A stretch of DNA of 64,000 nucleotides from Corynespora cassiicola (taxonomy: Eukaryota > Ascomycota > Dothideomycetes > Pleosporales > Corynesporascaceae), in assembly GCA_022059125.1 (NCBI GenBank), contig JAEUWY010000002.1, positions 620,001-684,000 of the forward strand. Direction: 5' to 3'. The notes under the pieces were generated by a model. It made no database searches. It had not been told where the DNA came from and was given only the letters and a program-made list of their open reading frames with translations. Positions 1-10,920 of this stretch are shown here, piece after piece. How positions within the stretch are numbered: the stretch's first letter is position 1; every line of letters starts with the position of its first letter. Made by a program: the position numbers and the translations under genes.

Positions 1-572
1 CGCCTGGACTATGGGCTTGGAAGGGTTGAGAGTTTGAAGCTGCAGAAAAAAAGATGGTCTGTTCTAGTCTCGCTGTCGGCTTGTCACTCTAAATGATGAG
101 ATGGAATCGATTACTCTCAATCAAAGCTGGTTGAAAGGTCGCTGGGCGTGCCACAAGTCATTAATTCGTTCGCGGAGGATTAGCGCGATGCTAACCCATC
201 TAGTGGCGAGGGTGGGTCTGGGAAGCAGATGATTCGGGAAAATGAAGGCCGAGGTCACAACAGTGCCTGGAAACCGGGGGTGACCACCGATTTGCTTGGA
301 GGCCGGGGCTCGGGGTAGTGCTGCGGGGTGCTCTCTGGGGTCGGAACAAGTGCTTACATGGGGTAGGGAAATGGAGGGATAGCTAGACCCCGGTAAATCG
401 CCTCGGGGCCTAGCACCAACAGGTAGACTGGCGGCTGCCCACCCGGGGAGGAAATCTCTTGCATATAACAGGGTGCGCCTCGCCCTCGTCTGATCTTCTT
501 TCGTTGCTCGTCCTCCACGTCCCACGTGCAAGTCACTCATCCCCTTCTCAAGTGGCTTAACACCAGCCCAAC
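1..572. other. Upstream region of the sugar transporter, no gene seen
   Basis: No credible coding exon is seen; the open frames on the minus strand have no recognisable protein and no splice support. The last 110 bases are pyrimidine-rich with a TATA-like ATATAA near 464, an E-box CACGTG near 522, and a CGG-N9-CGG motif at 432-446. This fits a promoter and 5' UTR for the transporter starting at 573. Confidence 0.6.
432..446. promoter_or_regulatory. CGG-N9-CGG motif upstream of the sugar transporter
   Basis: Two CGG triplets separated by nine bases lie about 130 bp upstream of the transporter start. Zn2Cys6 regulators, including yeast MAL activators and AmyR/MalR-type factors, bind spaced CGG triplets. 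The spacing is only similar to those sites. The match is short and could be chance. Confidence 0.25.
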
Positions 573-2431
573 ATGAGCGGCAACCTCGACACCAAGACGC
601 CTAGCGGCATCGCAGACGACAAGGCCGAGATCTATGCCACCGACGATGTTCGGGAGGTTGGTCTCGATGAGAAGGCCCAGCGCGCTGCCGACAGGGCGGG
701 CGCCATTGATGCAGAGAACATCGAGGTCAACATGAAAGTGCTTGACGCTGTCAAGGCTTACCCCATGGCCAGTCTGTGGGCTTTTGTCATGTCCTGCACC
801 ATTGTAAGTTGCTGATCTTCACGAGTCATTACAAGATTGCTGATTCCAATGCCTTTCAGATCATGGAGGCTTACTGCGTCTTCCTTATGGGTAACTTTGT
901 TGCTCTCCCTGCGTTCGGCGACGACTTTGGCACCGTTCAAACCGAAGACGGCACCTGGATCATCTCAGATGCATGGCAAGGTGCGCTGCAGATGGGCGGT
1001 CCAATCGGTGCCATCATTGGTGTATTGCTTTCTGGTCCGCTCACCAGTGCCATCGGATACCGCTGGGCTACTATCGTTGGTCTGATGGGCCTCAACGCCT
1101 TCATCTTTGTCTTCTACTTCGGCAACTCCCTCGGCGTATTCTTGGCCAGTCAACTGCTTGAAGGAGTTCCCTGGGGAATCTTCATCGCCAATGCCCCTGC
1201 TTATTGCAGTGAGATTGTGCCCGTGGCACTGAGGGCCCCCGCTACACAGATGCTGCAGATGTTCTGGGCCATTGGCGCTATCATTGTGCAGAGTGCGACC
1301 TACGTTCTGAACCAGAAGAGGGACCCCTCTGCTTATAGGTTAGTTCCTCTCGCACTTGAACAGTGTCCTAGAACTTCATTAACATGGCGAAAATAGAATC
1401 CCCATTGCTCTCCAGTGGATGTTCCCCACCCCTCTTGCTATCCTCATCTTCCTTGCTCCTGAGTCGCCTTGGTGGCTGGTTCGCAAGGGAAGGATTGAGG
1501 AGGCCGCGAAGGCCGTTCAACGTCTCGGACGCAAGTCGGTGCTCGTCAATGCCAGCGATTCAGTCAACATGATGAAGCGTACCATCGAGCTCGAGAAGAC
1601 TGAAAAGGAGCCCAATCTTTTGGAACTTTTCAAAGGCACTGATCTTTACCGTACTCTCATCGTCTGTGGTGTATATGCAGCCCAGAACCTTACGGGTAAC
1701 CTGATTGCCAACCAGGCTGTGTACTTTTTCCGACGTAAGCCGCTCCCAGACCTATATTCCTAGGAATTATTTGAAGTTAACAAAACTACAGAGGCTGGAA
1801 TGGCCACCGATACCGCTTTCGCCCTTGGTCTCATCACTTCAGCCTTGCAAACCGTCTTTGTCATGCTCTCCTGGATTCTCACTACGTACCTCGGCCGCCG
1901 TACAATCTACACTTGGGGTTCAGCGTTCAACACAGTCCTGCTTGTCGCTCTAGGCGTTGCAGCCTCTTGTGGCAAGTCGACTTCTGCATCTCTGGCACAG
2001 GCGTCCTTGGGTCTCATCATCTCGGTCCTGTTCACACTTGGACCTGCCCCTGCCTCGTGGGTCATTATCGGAGAAACGTCATCCATTCGTTTGAGGCCCT
2101 TAACAACCGGCGTTGGACGTGGTGCCTACTACCTCGTCAACATTCCTTGCATTTACCTTTCCAGCTGGATGCTTAACCCTGAAGTGAGTTATTTACCGTT
2201 TCCCAAGTCTTGCGATCACATTGGCTAACATTTTTACTCTAGGCTGCCAACCTTGGAGGCAAGTGCGGTTACGTTTGGGGAGGTACCGGTCTTTTCTGCT
2301 GGGTCGTGGCATACTTCTACCTGCCTGAGATGAAGGGACGATCCTACCGTGAGATCGACATTCTGTTCAAGCGCAAGGTTCCTGCTCGCCAGTGGAAGAA
2401 GACTGTTATCGATGTCAACGACGACGAGTAA
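573..2431 (+). CDS. MFS sugar transporter, maltose/alpha-glucoside permease type
   Basis: Five exons: 573-803, 860-1338, 1397-1734, 1792-2183 and 2243-2431, giving 542 residues. All four introns (56-59 nt) have GT..AG ends and keep frame. The protein is a 12-TM sugar porter of the major facilitator superfamily. Seen motifs are GNFVALPAF after TM1, EGVPWGIF, SEIVPVALR, PESPWWLVRKGR in the central loop, and GRRTIYTWG. This is the pattern of fungal alpha-glucoside:H+ symporters at the plasma membrane. An odd point is TM1: family members have E-G-Y-D, but here it reads E80-A-Y-C83, so the acidic residue is replaced by cysteine. The substrate cannot be fixed from sequence; another disaccharide, or a sensor role, is possible. 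Confidence 0.92.
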
Positions 2432-2680
2432 TTGTGGCTATGGTAGTTGTGGAATGGACATGAATCAAGATTCAGACGTATGGTCTTTTGCATTCGCTCC
2501 TATCTTCTACCTATAAGCATTAGTAGTAGGCCATGCTTCATAATTGATTATCCATACAGGCTCCCCAATGGAGTTGTTAATATTTTCCTACCATTTCCCG
2601 TTGAATGTTCCGTAATCACGATCGACCTTGTGTTGTGCCGAGTGATGGGTCTAAACACCTGTCGCTTCGTAGCAGAACTC

Positions 2681-3952
2681 CTATTCCCAGGTGATGTCCC
2701 AAGATACCTCTTCCCCCGCAAACACGTGCTCCACCTCATCAATCCAAGGCCTAATATTAGGCCTCCTTCTAATCCAATCTCCACTTGGGATCACGCATTC
2801 GATAGTAAACTGATCCCGGAAAGCCTGTGAAAGCACCCCCACCAAATTCAAGCTTCTGTAGTAGTTTCTTGACTCAGCTAAAGTTTCCATTAACTCCTCA
2901 GTAAACGGTAGAATCTGGTAGATGGCAGCTCTCACGACTTCAACAGAAGACTGGCAAGATGCATTGACACGGAATCTTGCACATGTGTCAAGTTGGAGTT
3001 TCATCGGCCATTCCCCAGATGCCTCTGTTCCAGAGTCGATGCGAAATACGAATGATGCGGATCTTGTAGAGGTCTTAAGAGTTTGAAAGTATTCCAGTCT
3101 TTTGAAAGCCATTTGAACACCTTGATTGGAGAAGATATCAATTAGGCTATATTCGAGGTCGTGACCAGATTTTTGCGGAACCAAAGTCAAAGATCGAAGA
3201 TACCGACAAGCCCGCGCAATGGCGTGTATGTGTTTCCTAGGGATATATCCTAGCTCTAAGAGCACATGCTTGACATGCGATTTGAGGTTGGTCCATTCAT
3301 GGATGTATTAATCGTTTGAATCACCCGATCTCCACTCATTCCAGTCAGAGTCCATTTGGTGGATAGCGATCTTTTCGATAGCCGGTAATACGAAAACGAG
3401 GTAATGATAGGACAGCTCATATCTAGTGTTGATTTCGATTGTCTTCAGATTATGCCACCCATCACACATGCGTGTGAGGGTTGTTTTGTTCCACAATAAA
3501 AAACTCCAATTGTAGTCGCTGATATCAAGGGTTTCCAGGTTGGGAAATAAGCCGCATAGGCTGTTTAGGTCTTTGCTGTGGTCTTCGTATCCTAATATGT
3601 TTGTTTGATTTTGCCTCTCTGACCAGAAAATTCCCAGAATCAAACCATCCAAATTATTATTACCTTTGGTGTGGTTCGGACTTTTTGAATCTATCTTGAG
3701 GGAATGTACTAGAGGACGAAGGTGGTCCCACTTCTTGACGGTCTGAAGTAGCTTGGCCACATCAGTTACCCGTCCATTGACAGGGGTGATGCCGGTCTTG
3801 ATAGTGATGTTAATATTTCGATAAAGGTATTTCTCGGCAATGCGACAGAACTTCTTTGAGACTAAGAAGAGACTGTGCAGTGTTGCAGGGTCGTCGAATA
3901 TGGATATGATGTTCTCGATGAGCTCCTCGGCCAAAGAATTGATATTCGCCAT
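2681..3952 (-). pseudogene. F-box/LRR-like protein with one in-frame stop codon
   Basis: Read on the minus strand from ATG at 3952, the frame stays open for 214 residues, meets a single TAA at 3310-3308, and then continues in the same frame for another 208 codons to TAG at 2681. The N-terminus (LAEELIENIISIFDD, then LFLVSKKFCRIAEKYLY) looks like an F-box. LRR-like repeats such as LFPNLETLDISDYNW follow. The codons just after the stop (LKSHVKHVLLE) look like the next repeat, so the stop interrupts coding sequence and does not end it. F-box proteins recruit substrates to SCF ubiquitin ligases. An alternative is a 69-nt intron at 3324-3256 with a weak GTGATT donor, which would remove the stop in frame. 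Confidence 0.6.
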
Positions 3953-4408
3953 GTTGGAGGCTAGTCACGTCAGGCACCGTCAGTGGATGATAGTCGATTG
4001 AAATACTAGAGAGTTGGGTGTGAGGTCGTGAGTAGCGGAGGCAGGGTAGTATAAATAGTCAGTGGCTGAGAGGCCGTCCAAACATTTGAAAGGGCAGTGA
4101 GATCGTGAACCACATTAAATGTGAGAGAGGGACAACAAGTGAAGCCAATATGATTTCTTCAGCTTTAATACATTCTCCCGAGGGAATCATGAGAGTGAGT
4201 GGAGCGTTTAATCGACAATGACTTGGTGCTTTACCTTCACAGGCGAGCAGCCAACAAACAGCAAGTCCGTGCATTTCACTCAATGCCCAAATAGCTTTGG
4301 CTGCGCTCACTACATTCTGACTATAAAACACCCGTTATATGGGGTTCGTGGAGTTACTTACCAACCTCAGCCAAGTCTTCACAATCTTGAACGAGACCCA
4401 GCAACGAG
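3953..4408. other. Intergenic, divergent promoters
   Basis: This lies between the F-box-like gene on the minus strand and the gene starting at 4409. I see no coding exon; the short minus ORF at 4059-4331 has no recognisable features. It probably holds both promoters. Confidence 0.5.
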
Positions 4409-5177
4409 ATGTCCCCCCTTCACCAACAGCCTGTCATCCGACTTTTAGGGAACGAATATCTGAATACAGGAGTCATCCCCAATAACCTAATATTAATGTG
4501 AGAATGTGTTTATTCCGACGACGCTCGATTTGCCTCGCTAACAAAAGACTAGTGTCGAGCGTAATTCCATTGAATCCCCTCTCCTCCGTCTTCCAGGCGA
4601 AATACGAAACAGGATCTACGACTATATTCTGCATAACTTGGCAATCACCGTTCGAGGTAGCCGCAAGTACAACATTCAGCCAGAGAGGCGGGAGTATGAA
4701 CCCGTGGAATGTAAATTCTCGCCCAACGCCAATTTTCAATCTGCAGCCAACCTCACCCAAGTGTGTCGCCTTCTCTACGCAGAGTTCAGCGCACTGATCT
4801 ACCCAAACTGCACCTTCCAACTTGAATTCATTGGAAACGGGCACTTTCGAAATTTCACAGATGTCATAAAGACACGAAGGAGTCGCATATTCCGCATAAT
4901 ACCAACAATGAAAATGCTGGATCAATGGCTGGTTTGCCGCGGTTACCCAATCACTAAGCATTACCCAAACTTCCAACGAATGGTTATTCCTCGGGACTTG
5001 CTCCATATAGTGACACCTTTTGCTCACTTTAAAGATTGTAGAATGTATTATGGATGGAATGAGCTACCTTATTGCCCACAACTTGAAATTATCGGTCCTG
5101 TTCTGGAGCGATTGACCACGGCCAAAGAGGGAAAGCCAATAGAGATCGAGTTTACAAAGGAACGTCCCAACCCTTAA
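4409..5177 (+). CDS. Hypothetical protein with LPGEIRN..Y motif (2EXR/F-box-like)
   Basis: Two exons, 4409-4497 and 4553-5177, encode 237 residues. The 55-nt intron has a GTGAGA donor, a GCTAAC branch site and a CTAG acceptor. Splicing is needed because the motif LLRLPGEIRNRIYDYIL (residues 40-56) lies upstream of the first ATG in exon 2 and is preceded by an in-frame stop inside the intron. This motif opens a large fungal family, sometimes called 2EXR or F-box-like, that is abundant in Dothideomycetes. Its biochemical role is unknown. A later segment, LTQVCRLLYAEF, is also typical of these proteins (established family pattern). No signal peptide or membrane segment is seen. Confidence 0.75.
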
Positions 5178-7080
5178 GTCCTCTACCAATAGTTAACCCG
5201 ACGGGATTTTCAATCTCTGCTTTTGATCAAAGAAAAGGCCTCAAAGAGATGGCTTGACGGAGTCAGAGGCACTGAGCGCTGCTAGAATTCAGAGAAACCC
5301 CCCCGACCAGGTAAGGTTTATCAGACACCCGGGCACTCCTACTTCGTGAATCTCAATGTTTCAATATTTTTCAAATATTCAAATTCAAAACAATAGCCCA
5401 AGATACACCAGGTACAATTTCTTGTGTCACTCAGACAGCCGTAGGTCTGTTGTGAGAAATACTTCGTGTTTTACAGGACTCTAGGTCCAAAATCGTGAAA
5501 AAAACCTCTTGAACACCAGGTACAACTATCAAATGCAGTGATACCACCCCCTCTCCATCGGAACCAGCGATCCGCAATGAACCGTCGACCTATACATACA
5601 TTTACCTCCACGCCTTATATGACCTTCAAACAGATTGATATCATCTCCCACTATGCGTATCGACATCCACGCGAGAGCATCTGGCTATCTAGGATACGAG
5701 ACTGACAAGGTGCCAAGTGCTCCATCTCAAAGCAATCCAGATAAACCGATCCACTGTCAATGTTGCACAAGAAAACTACTTCACCTCCTCTCTCCAATCA
5801 TCCCTTCTCTCAAGCATGCATCCTCATCCTACCAATTAGACCATGCATGTGTGCGTTGGGACCATGAATCATGAAACTCCACCTCAACGCATTTTGATGA
5901 TTGTTTCCATCAAGTCTCGACTAAACCATGCAAGCTCCCACTAATCGAGTCACCACTCAGGCACCAAGACTTAGTAAATAAATACAGTCATGCTCAAAAA
6001 CATCAATTCCTCAGCATCTAAGTGCTAAACAACGAATTCTAAAACATCAAGACTAGCAACTACACTACATGGTTTCTGTACAATCCATCGCACCCGTATA
6101 CATCTCAGCCTCGTATCCTCCCTATCCTCCCACCCTCGTCCCCGCCAATAAAGACGCATCTAGCACGTCTCCATGACGTTCCGCCCATCAGCACACCACA
6201 CACACACGCAAACACACTTTCTCACCTCATCCAACTGGGCATCAAGTCCAAACATTACTATTCCAGGCCGAGCTCGCCTTCAGTCCAAGTCGCAGTACAC
6301 ATTACATTCCACTGATTGATGTCTGATCGCGGGCAGATAAGAGAGAGAAAGAAGCAAAGGAAAGATGATGTTGAGCAGTAACGTGCCAGAGAAAAAAGGA
6401 CAGAAAACTTGGAAGCGCGACTTGCCGGTGGTTGCAAGTCCTTCGTAAAGTGGTATCAGAAAAAAGAGGAACGCGCACGCAAGGAAAGAAAAAGAAAACC
6501 TCCCCAAACTCGATGTAAAGCAGGCCAGTATCGACAAAGACCAGTGGATTCCAATTCCATAGGCTGTGATTAGGCCGTTGGGTATCCGATTTGCTGAAGC
6601 CCCCTACTCTGCTGCCACTCTTTCCCCAATCCTTCCTCCTTGCCATCCACTTCATGCATCCGCCAGAAATTTCCCTCGAGGTCCATTATCCAGGCCAGCC
6701 TTCGTGGTACAACTGAAAAAAGGTCGCTATGCCATGCCGTTTGCTGGGTACGCACGCAATGCTTCGGGGAATGAGTGCATCGAAAGTAGAATCCAGTACG
6801 AAAAAAGGCTCGAAGCCAACATGAAAACGCCGGCCATGCATGCGAACATGGAGCACTAAGAGAAAGGTACTGTATGGCCGTAATATTAACAAATCCAGCA
6901 AAGATCGACTCGAATCGAAAATGTTGTCTGGTGGGATAAAGGTCCACGGAACGCCCCTGATTACTGATGATCCCCAAACTTTTTGGCCTTGATATCCTAG
7001 GAATACGTGGCATGAACGTGAGGATGTTATTAGGCTTTGTACAAGTCTACGTCTTGTTAGTTCCACTAGACCGCTTTGTC
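5178..7080. other. Intergenic region between convergent genes
   Basis: No convincing gene. AT-rich stretches lie at 5340-5520. They include a perfect 7-bp inverted repeat at 5363-5379 and a 13-bp direct repeat at 5405-5417 and 5513-5525. The part from about 6300 to 7080 probably contains the 3' UTR of the Rax2 gene. Small ORFs here have no protein-like features. Confidence 0.5.
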
Positions 7081-10000
7081 TCATATCGCCGGTGCACGGT
7101 TGCCAGATAGGGTGCCAAATAGTTGTTCCGGAGGCACACGGCCGACGTTGCCCATTCTATCCGTGTAATTTGTCGGTGCAGGCGAATAGCCCTTGGCTTT
7201 CTTGCGATACCATTCCACGATGATTCCGGCAACCACAAGTAGGAAGGTCAAGGCGAGGGCGATGGCGAGAGCAATCAAGACGATGAAGCCGAGCGCGAGA
7301 TTGTTTCCTGTGACGCGTTAGGATGTTCGACTGGACATGAACTGGATAAGAGGACTTACCACCTGAATCGAAGAAGGCATCAGGATTCTCAACAAAGACT
7401 TCCGACAAGCTGCCGTGCCCGTTTTGTGCCGTGTTTGAAAGGAGAAAGGGGATAAGAGACGTGCCATCGAACAGGACTCCAGATGCAGTACCAAAATTCG
7501 GGACGTTGATACTACCGAGGATGAGGAGATCCTGATTTTGAGGAACCAAATCTGATTCGGCGTGGGTGTCCTGCAGCGAAAGAATCTGGATGCCTCGAAT
7601 CGCAGTGCCCTCGCCAAACAGATCAGCATTGACAGGAAGCCACTCGTTGCCATTGAAGCGGTGGAGGAACGCTGAACCCTCAGTACTATTGCCAGCGGCC
7701 CAGATTTGCGATCCATCGTCGGAGGCACTGTTCATGGCGGTGACGGGGCCAGGGAGTTCACTGGATCCGGCAATGCCCTGATACTCGCTATTCTCAGCAT
7801 CGTACAAGAGGATTGAAGTCTGATTGTTGCCAGCCGTGAGGTTTCCAGATATGAGCAACCTGTTGTCAGAGATCCACTTGAGGGCACTGACTTGGCCTGA
7901 GAGATCGCCCCCCGGATTGATCCACTGATTGCGCTGGGTGTTCCATATGCACAGAGCAGCGCAGCTCAGGTCACCGGCGGACTCGAAATTACCTGCAACA
8001 AACACGTCCTCTGATTTGGGGCGTGGAATGATGGCACTGACTTGCAAGCCAGTGCCTCCGAGAGCTGCCAGTGCAGGCGGTTGAGTGCCAGCAAACGTGT
8101 TGCCTGCAAGGTCGTATGCGACTATACCAGCGATCCGGTTTTCTCCAATCCGCCCCGAGACTACGCCGCCAGCATAGAGGGTAGTACCAAGCACCCCTAG
8201 AGCTGTGACAGTTGAATTCGTATCAATACCATCACCGAAACCAGTGACCTTGTCAGAATCGTTGCCGTCGACGATGAGCACATTGGAAATGTTCTGGCCT
8301 TCAGAACCGGTCGCCGAAAAGCGACCGCCCAAGATGGTCTTGTTCATATTGTTGTCCTGGTAGAACGTGGCGGTAATGACGCCGGTGGCGTTAGGTCTAT
8401 CGTGGGCGATTATTGCTCGCTTGCGCGAGGAACCTTGTCGTGGCGACTCTTGAATTTTGGTGGGGAACGGAAGAAGTAACAAGCCGCTATCGTGATTCAG
8501 AGCCGCAGCACCGCTCGCACTAAGAGTTTGTGAGGATACCGCACCAGCAAACAGGCGGCCTTCGTCCGGAACATCAACAAAGGCCATTAAGCGTCCCTGG
8601 ACAGAGATGGTATTCGTCTCCAGATTGTGAAGCCAGTTACGTTGTGAAGGTACCCAGATAGCGAAGCCGTTTGCCGCAAAAGCAGCATTGGCCTCGAACG
8701 AATTGACAGAATCGAAATAACCAGAGATACCAAGGACTTCCTCAGGAGAGTTTTCTGTGATGTTGAGCGTGAAGGGGACAATGTGTGTAACAATGCCCTG
8801 AACGCCAGCACCGACGGCCTGCCATTGGTTGTTGTTGTAGACGGCGATACCGTTCAAGTCAGGGGTAGAATTGTCGTTTGTGTTGGTAAAGTTGCCTCCG
8901 ACATACAAGGTACTGTCGTTAGCAAAAATGGTCATCACTTGGCTGTTCAACCCCCTTCCCGTCAGTGCGGTAGCGTTTGCGTTTCCGTTGTCAATGGCAA
9001 AGATGTTGTTGTATCCGTCGGAAGAGGAGAAGTTTCCGCCCACATAAAAACGGTCACCCTGCCTCGCAAGAGTGGTGATGATGGCAGCCTCGCGGGGGCT
9101 GAGGTTTGCACCGGCCTCATTAATCATCGAGTCGGAGAGATCTGTGTCCACCTCTTGGTTTTCTGGGTTGTACTCGAACAATCCATTGAGCTGACCAGAT
9201 GTAGCGCTCTTCTGCTCGAAACGGACTCTCTGTGCGGCAAAAGTCTTGGGGCCGGTCTGGCCTGAGGCCGGAGTAAGTGTGACAGACGGTCGGAAGCCAT
9301 CGGTTATCTCGACGGGGCCCTCGTACAATTCGTCGTACTTGTCGAAGTTGTTCGTCTGAAACAATAACACAGACGGCGGTTGATCGCCAGATGGCCGAAC
9401 ATTGAGAGTGAGGTTGACTTGACCGCGTGTTGAACAAGTGTCGTCGCCCAAACACCCAGGGGTGTACAAGCGAATGCTGTAGTTGCCAGATTGTCTGAGA
9501 CTGGGCTCGAAAACAACGGAGACGGCGTCAGTTGCAATGCTGTTTCCTTGCAGTGTGGCAGAGAGATACTGCGAGTTGCTGTCATGCGAGGGAGAGGTCT
9601 GCCAGGGACCCGTAGCAGTCGCAGAGGCACCTGTGGCGGCACCTCCACATTGTGGTTCATTAAAATTGGAGATGGCGTAGGCGTATATGTCTGTTTAGAT
9701 CAGTAAGAGGGAATTCAAGCCAAAGGGAGAAGAGATATAATGCGCTAAGAAAGTGAGAACCCACCATCTTGGTACAGCTCAATGCCGTTGAGTCCAGCAC
9801 CAGACCCATACCAATCTGAGATATCAATCCTGAACGAGTTCATACCGACCCTGTTCACGAAGGTGAACTCCTGGGCGGTGGTATTGCCCTCGGGCAGCGA
9901 GCATCGAGCATCGCAGTACTTGGTGTTGCCATCGGCCGGGTCGACATAGGACAGGTTCATGATGCCACCATCTGGCAGGGCAGTGAAGCGGAACGTCTTG

Positions 10001-10920
10001 GTTCCACGGCCTTCGAGGTTCGTGTTGTAGAGTCGGAGTCGGGTCGGTTCAAAGCCAAAGCCAAAGTCGGCCCTCCAAAATCCCGGCCCATTGTCAGAGA
10101 GCAGCCATGTGGAGCCGTCGCCCGACGTCTCCGAGTCGTTCTTGCAGACGATGTTCTTGGGGTCGGTCAAGCCAGGGCGTCCTGAACTAGTCTGTGCCGA
10201 AATACTCGCGGATCCGATGGGAATGGCCTGGGTGTTGGTGTTATTCTCGGAGGCAATGGTCGTGTTGTCGCCGAGCCCACTGAACTCGCCTCCGAATACG
10301 AAGTTGCCGTTAGGGGCCTGGATGATGGAGTGAACGGGTCCGTTGAAACCTTGGAAGGGCATGCTCTCCCAGTCGTCGGTCCAGACGATGGCATTGCTCG
10401 AATTTACACCGGTGAAGGAGCCCCCCACGAAGACGCGGCCATTCTCGGAATCGCAAAACAGGGCGTTGACGGAGCCATTGAGTCCCTCGAGGGCGGTAAC
10501 ATTGCCGGTGGCCGGGTCGAGCTGGGCGATGCCGCCAGGGGTGTGCAGCTGGCCGACGCTGGTAAAGTTTCCGCCAAAGATGATGCGTCGGTTGCCGTTG
10601 CGGTCGAAGACGCAGATGGCTCGCACATCGGCGTCGGTCCTGTTGATGGGAGCGAAGACGCCGTTGGGGAAGCGGGAAAGGAGGGCGCCCTGGGTGGTGG
10701 TCTGGTTCTCGGACTGGCCTTCGTACTGGTAGAGCGATATCGAATCGAAGTTTCCAGCAAATCCGACGCGGCCGAGGCGTTCGAGGGCGAGATTAGGGAG
10801 GGATACGGGAGTGAAGTCAAAGGCAGTCGCGGGTTGTATTAGGTGCGGCGAGGAGAGGAGAAGCGAAAGAGCGAGCGTGCCGGCCCGCCAGCCCAGCGAT
10901 GAGGAGAAGAGATCCCTCAT
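7081..10920 (-). CDS. RAX2: Rax2-like cortical polarity marker
   Basis: Three exons on the minus strand: 10920-9765, 9690-7360 and 7307-7081, giving 1237 residues. Intron 1 splits an Asp codon before IYAYAISNF; intron 2 precedes the membrane anchor. The start at 10920 begins a signal peptide (basic start, then ALSLLLSS). The long luminal part carries repeated kelch/propeller-like units such as IIFGGNFTSVGQ, VFVGGSFTG, NFVFGGEFSGLG and LYVGGNFTN, with many N-glycosylation sequons. One TM helix (about residues 1165-1190, ALAIALALTFLLVVAGIIV) is followed by a basic cytoplasmic tail. This is the Rax2 layout. In yeast Rax2 marks cell poles with Rax1; in filamentous fungi it helps hyphal polarity and septation. 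Upstream in-frame codons lack an ATG-started signal peptide, so the shorter start was chosen. Confidence 0.92.

Noticed and set aside
4473..5027. Minus-strand ORF of 184 codons
   Set aside because: It is antisense to the spliced plus-strand LPGEIRN gene, whose motif and splice phases are better supported.
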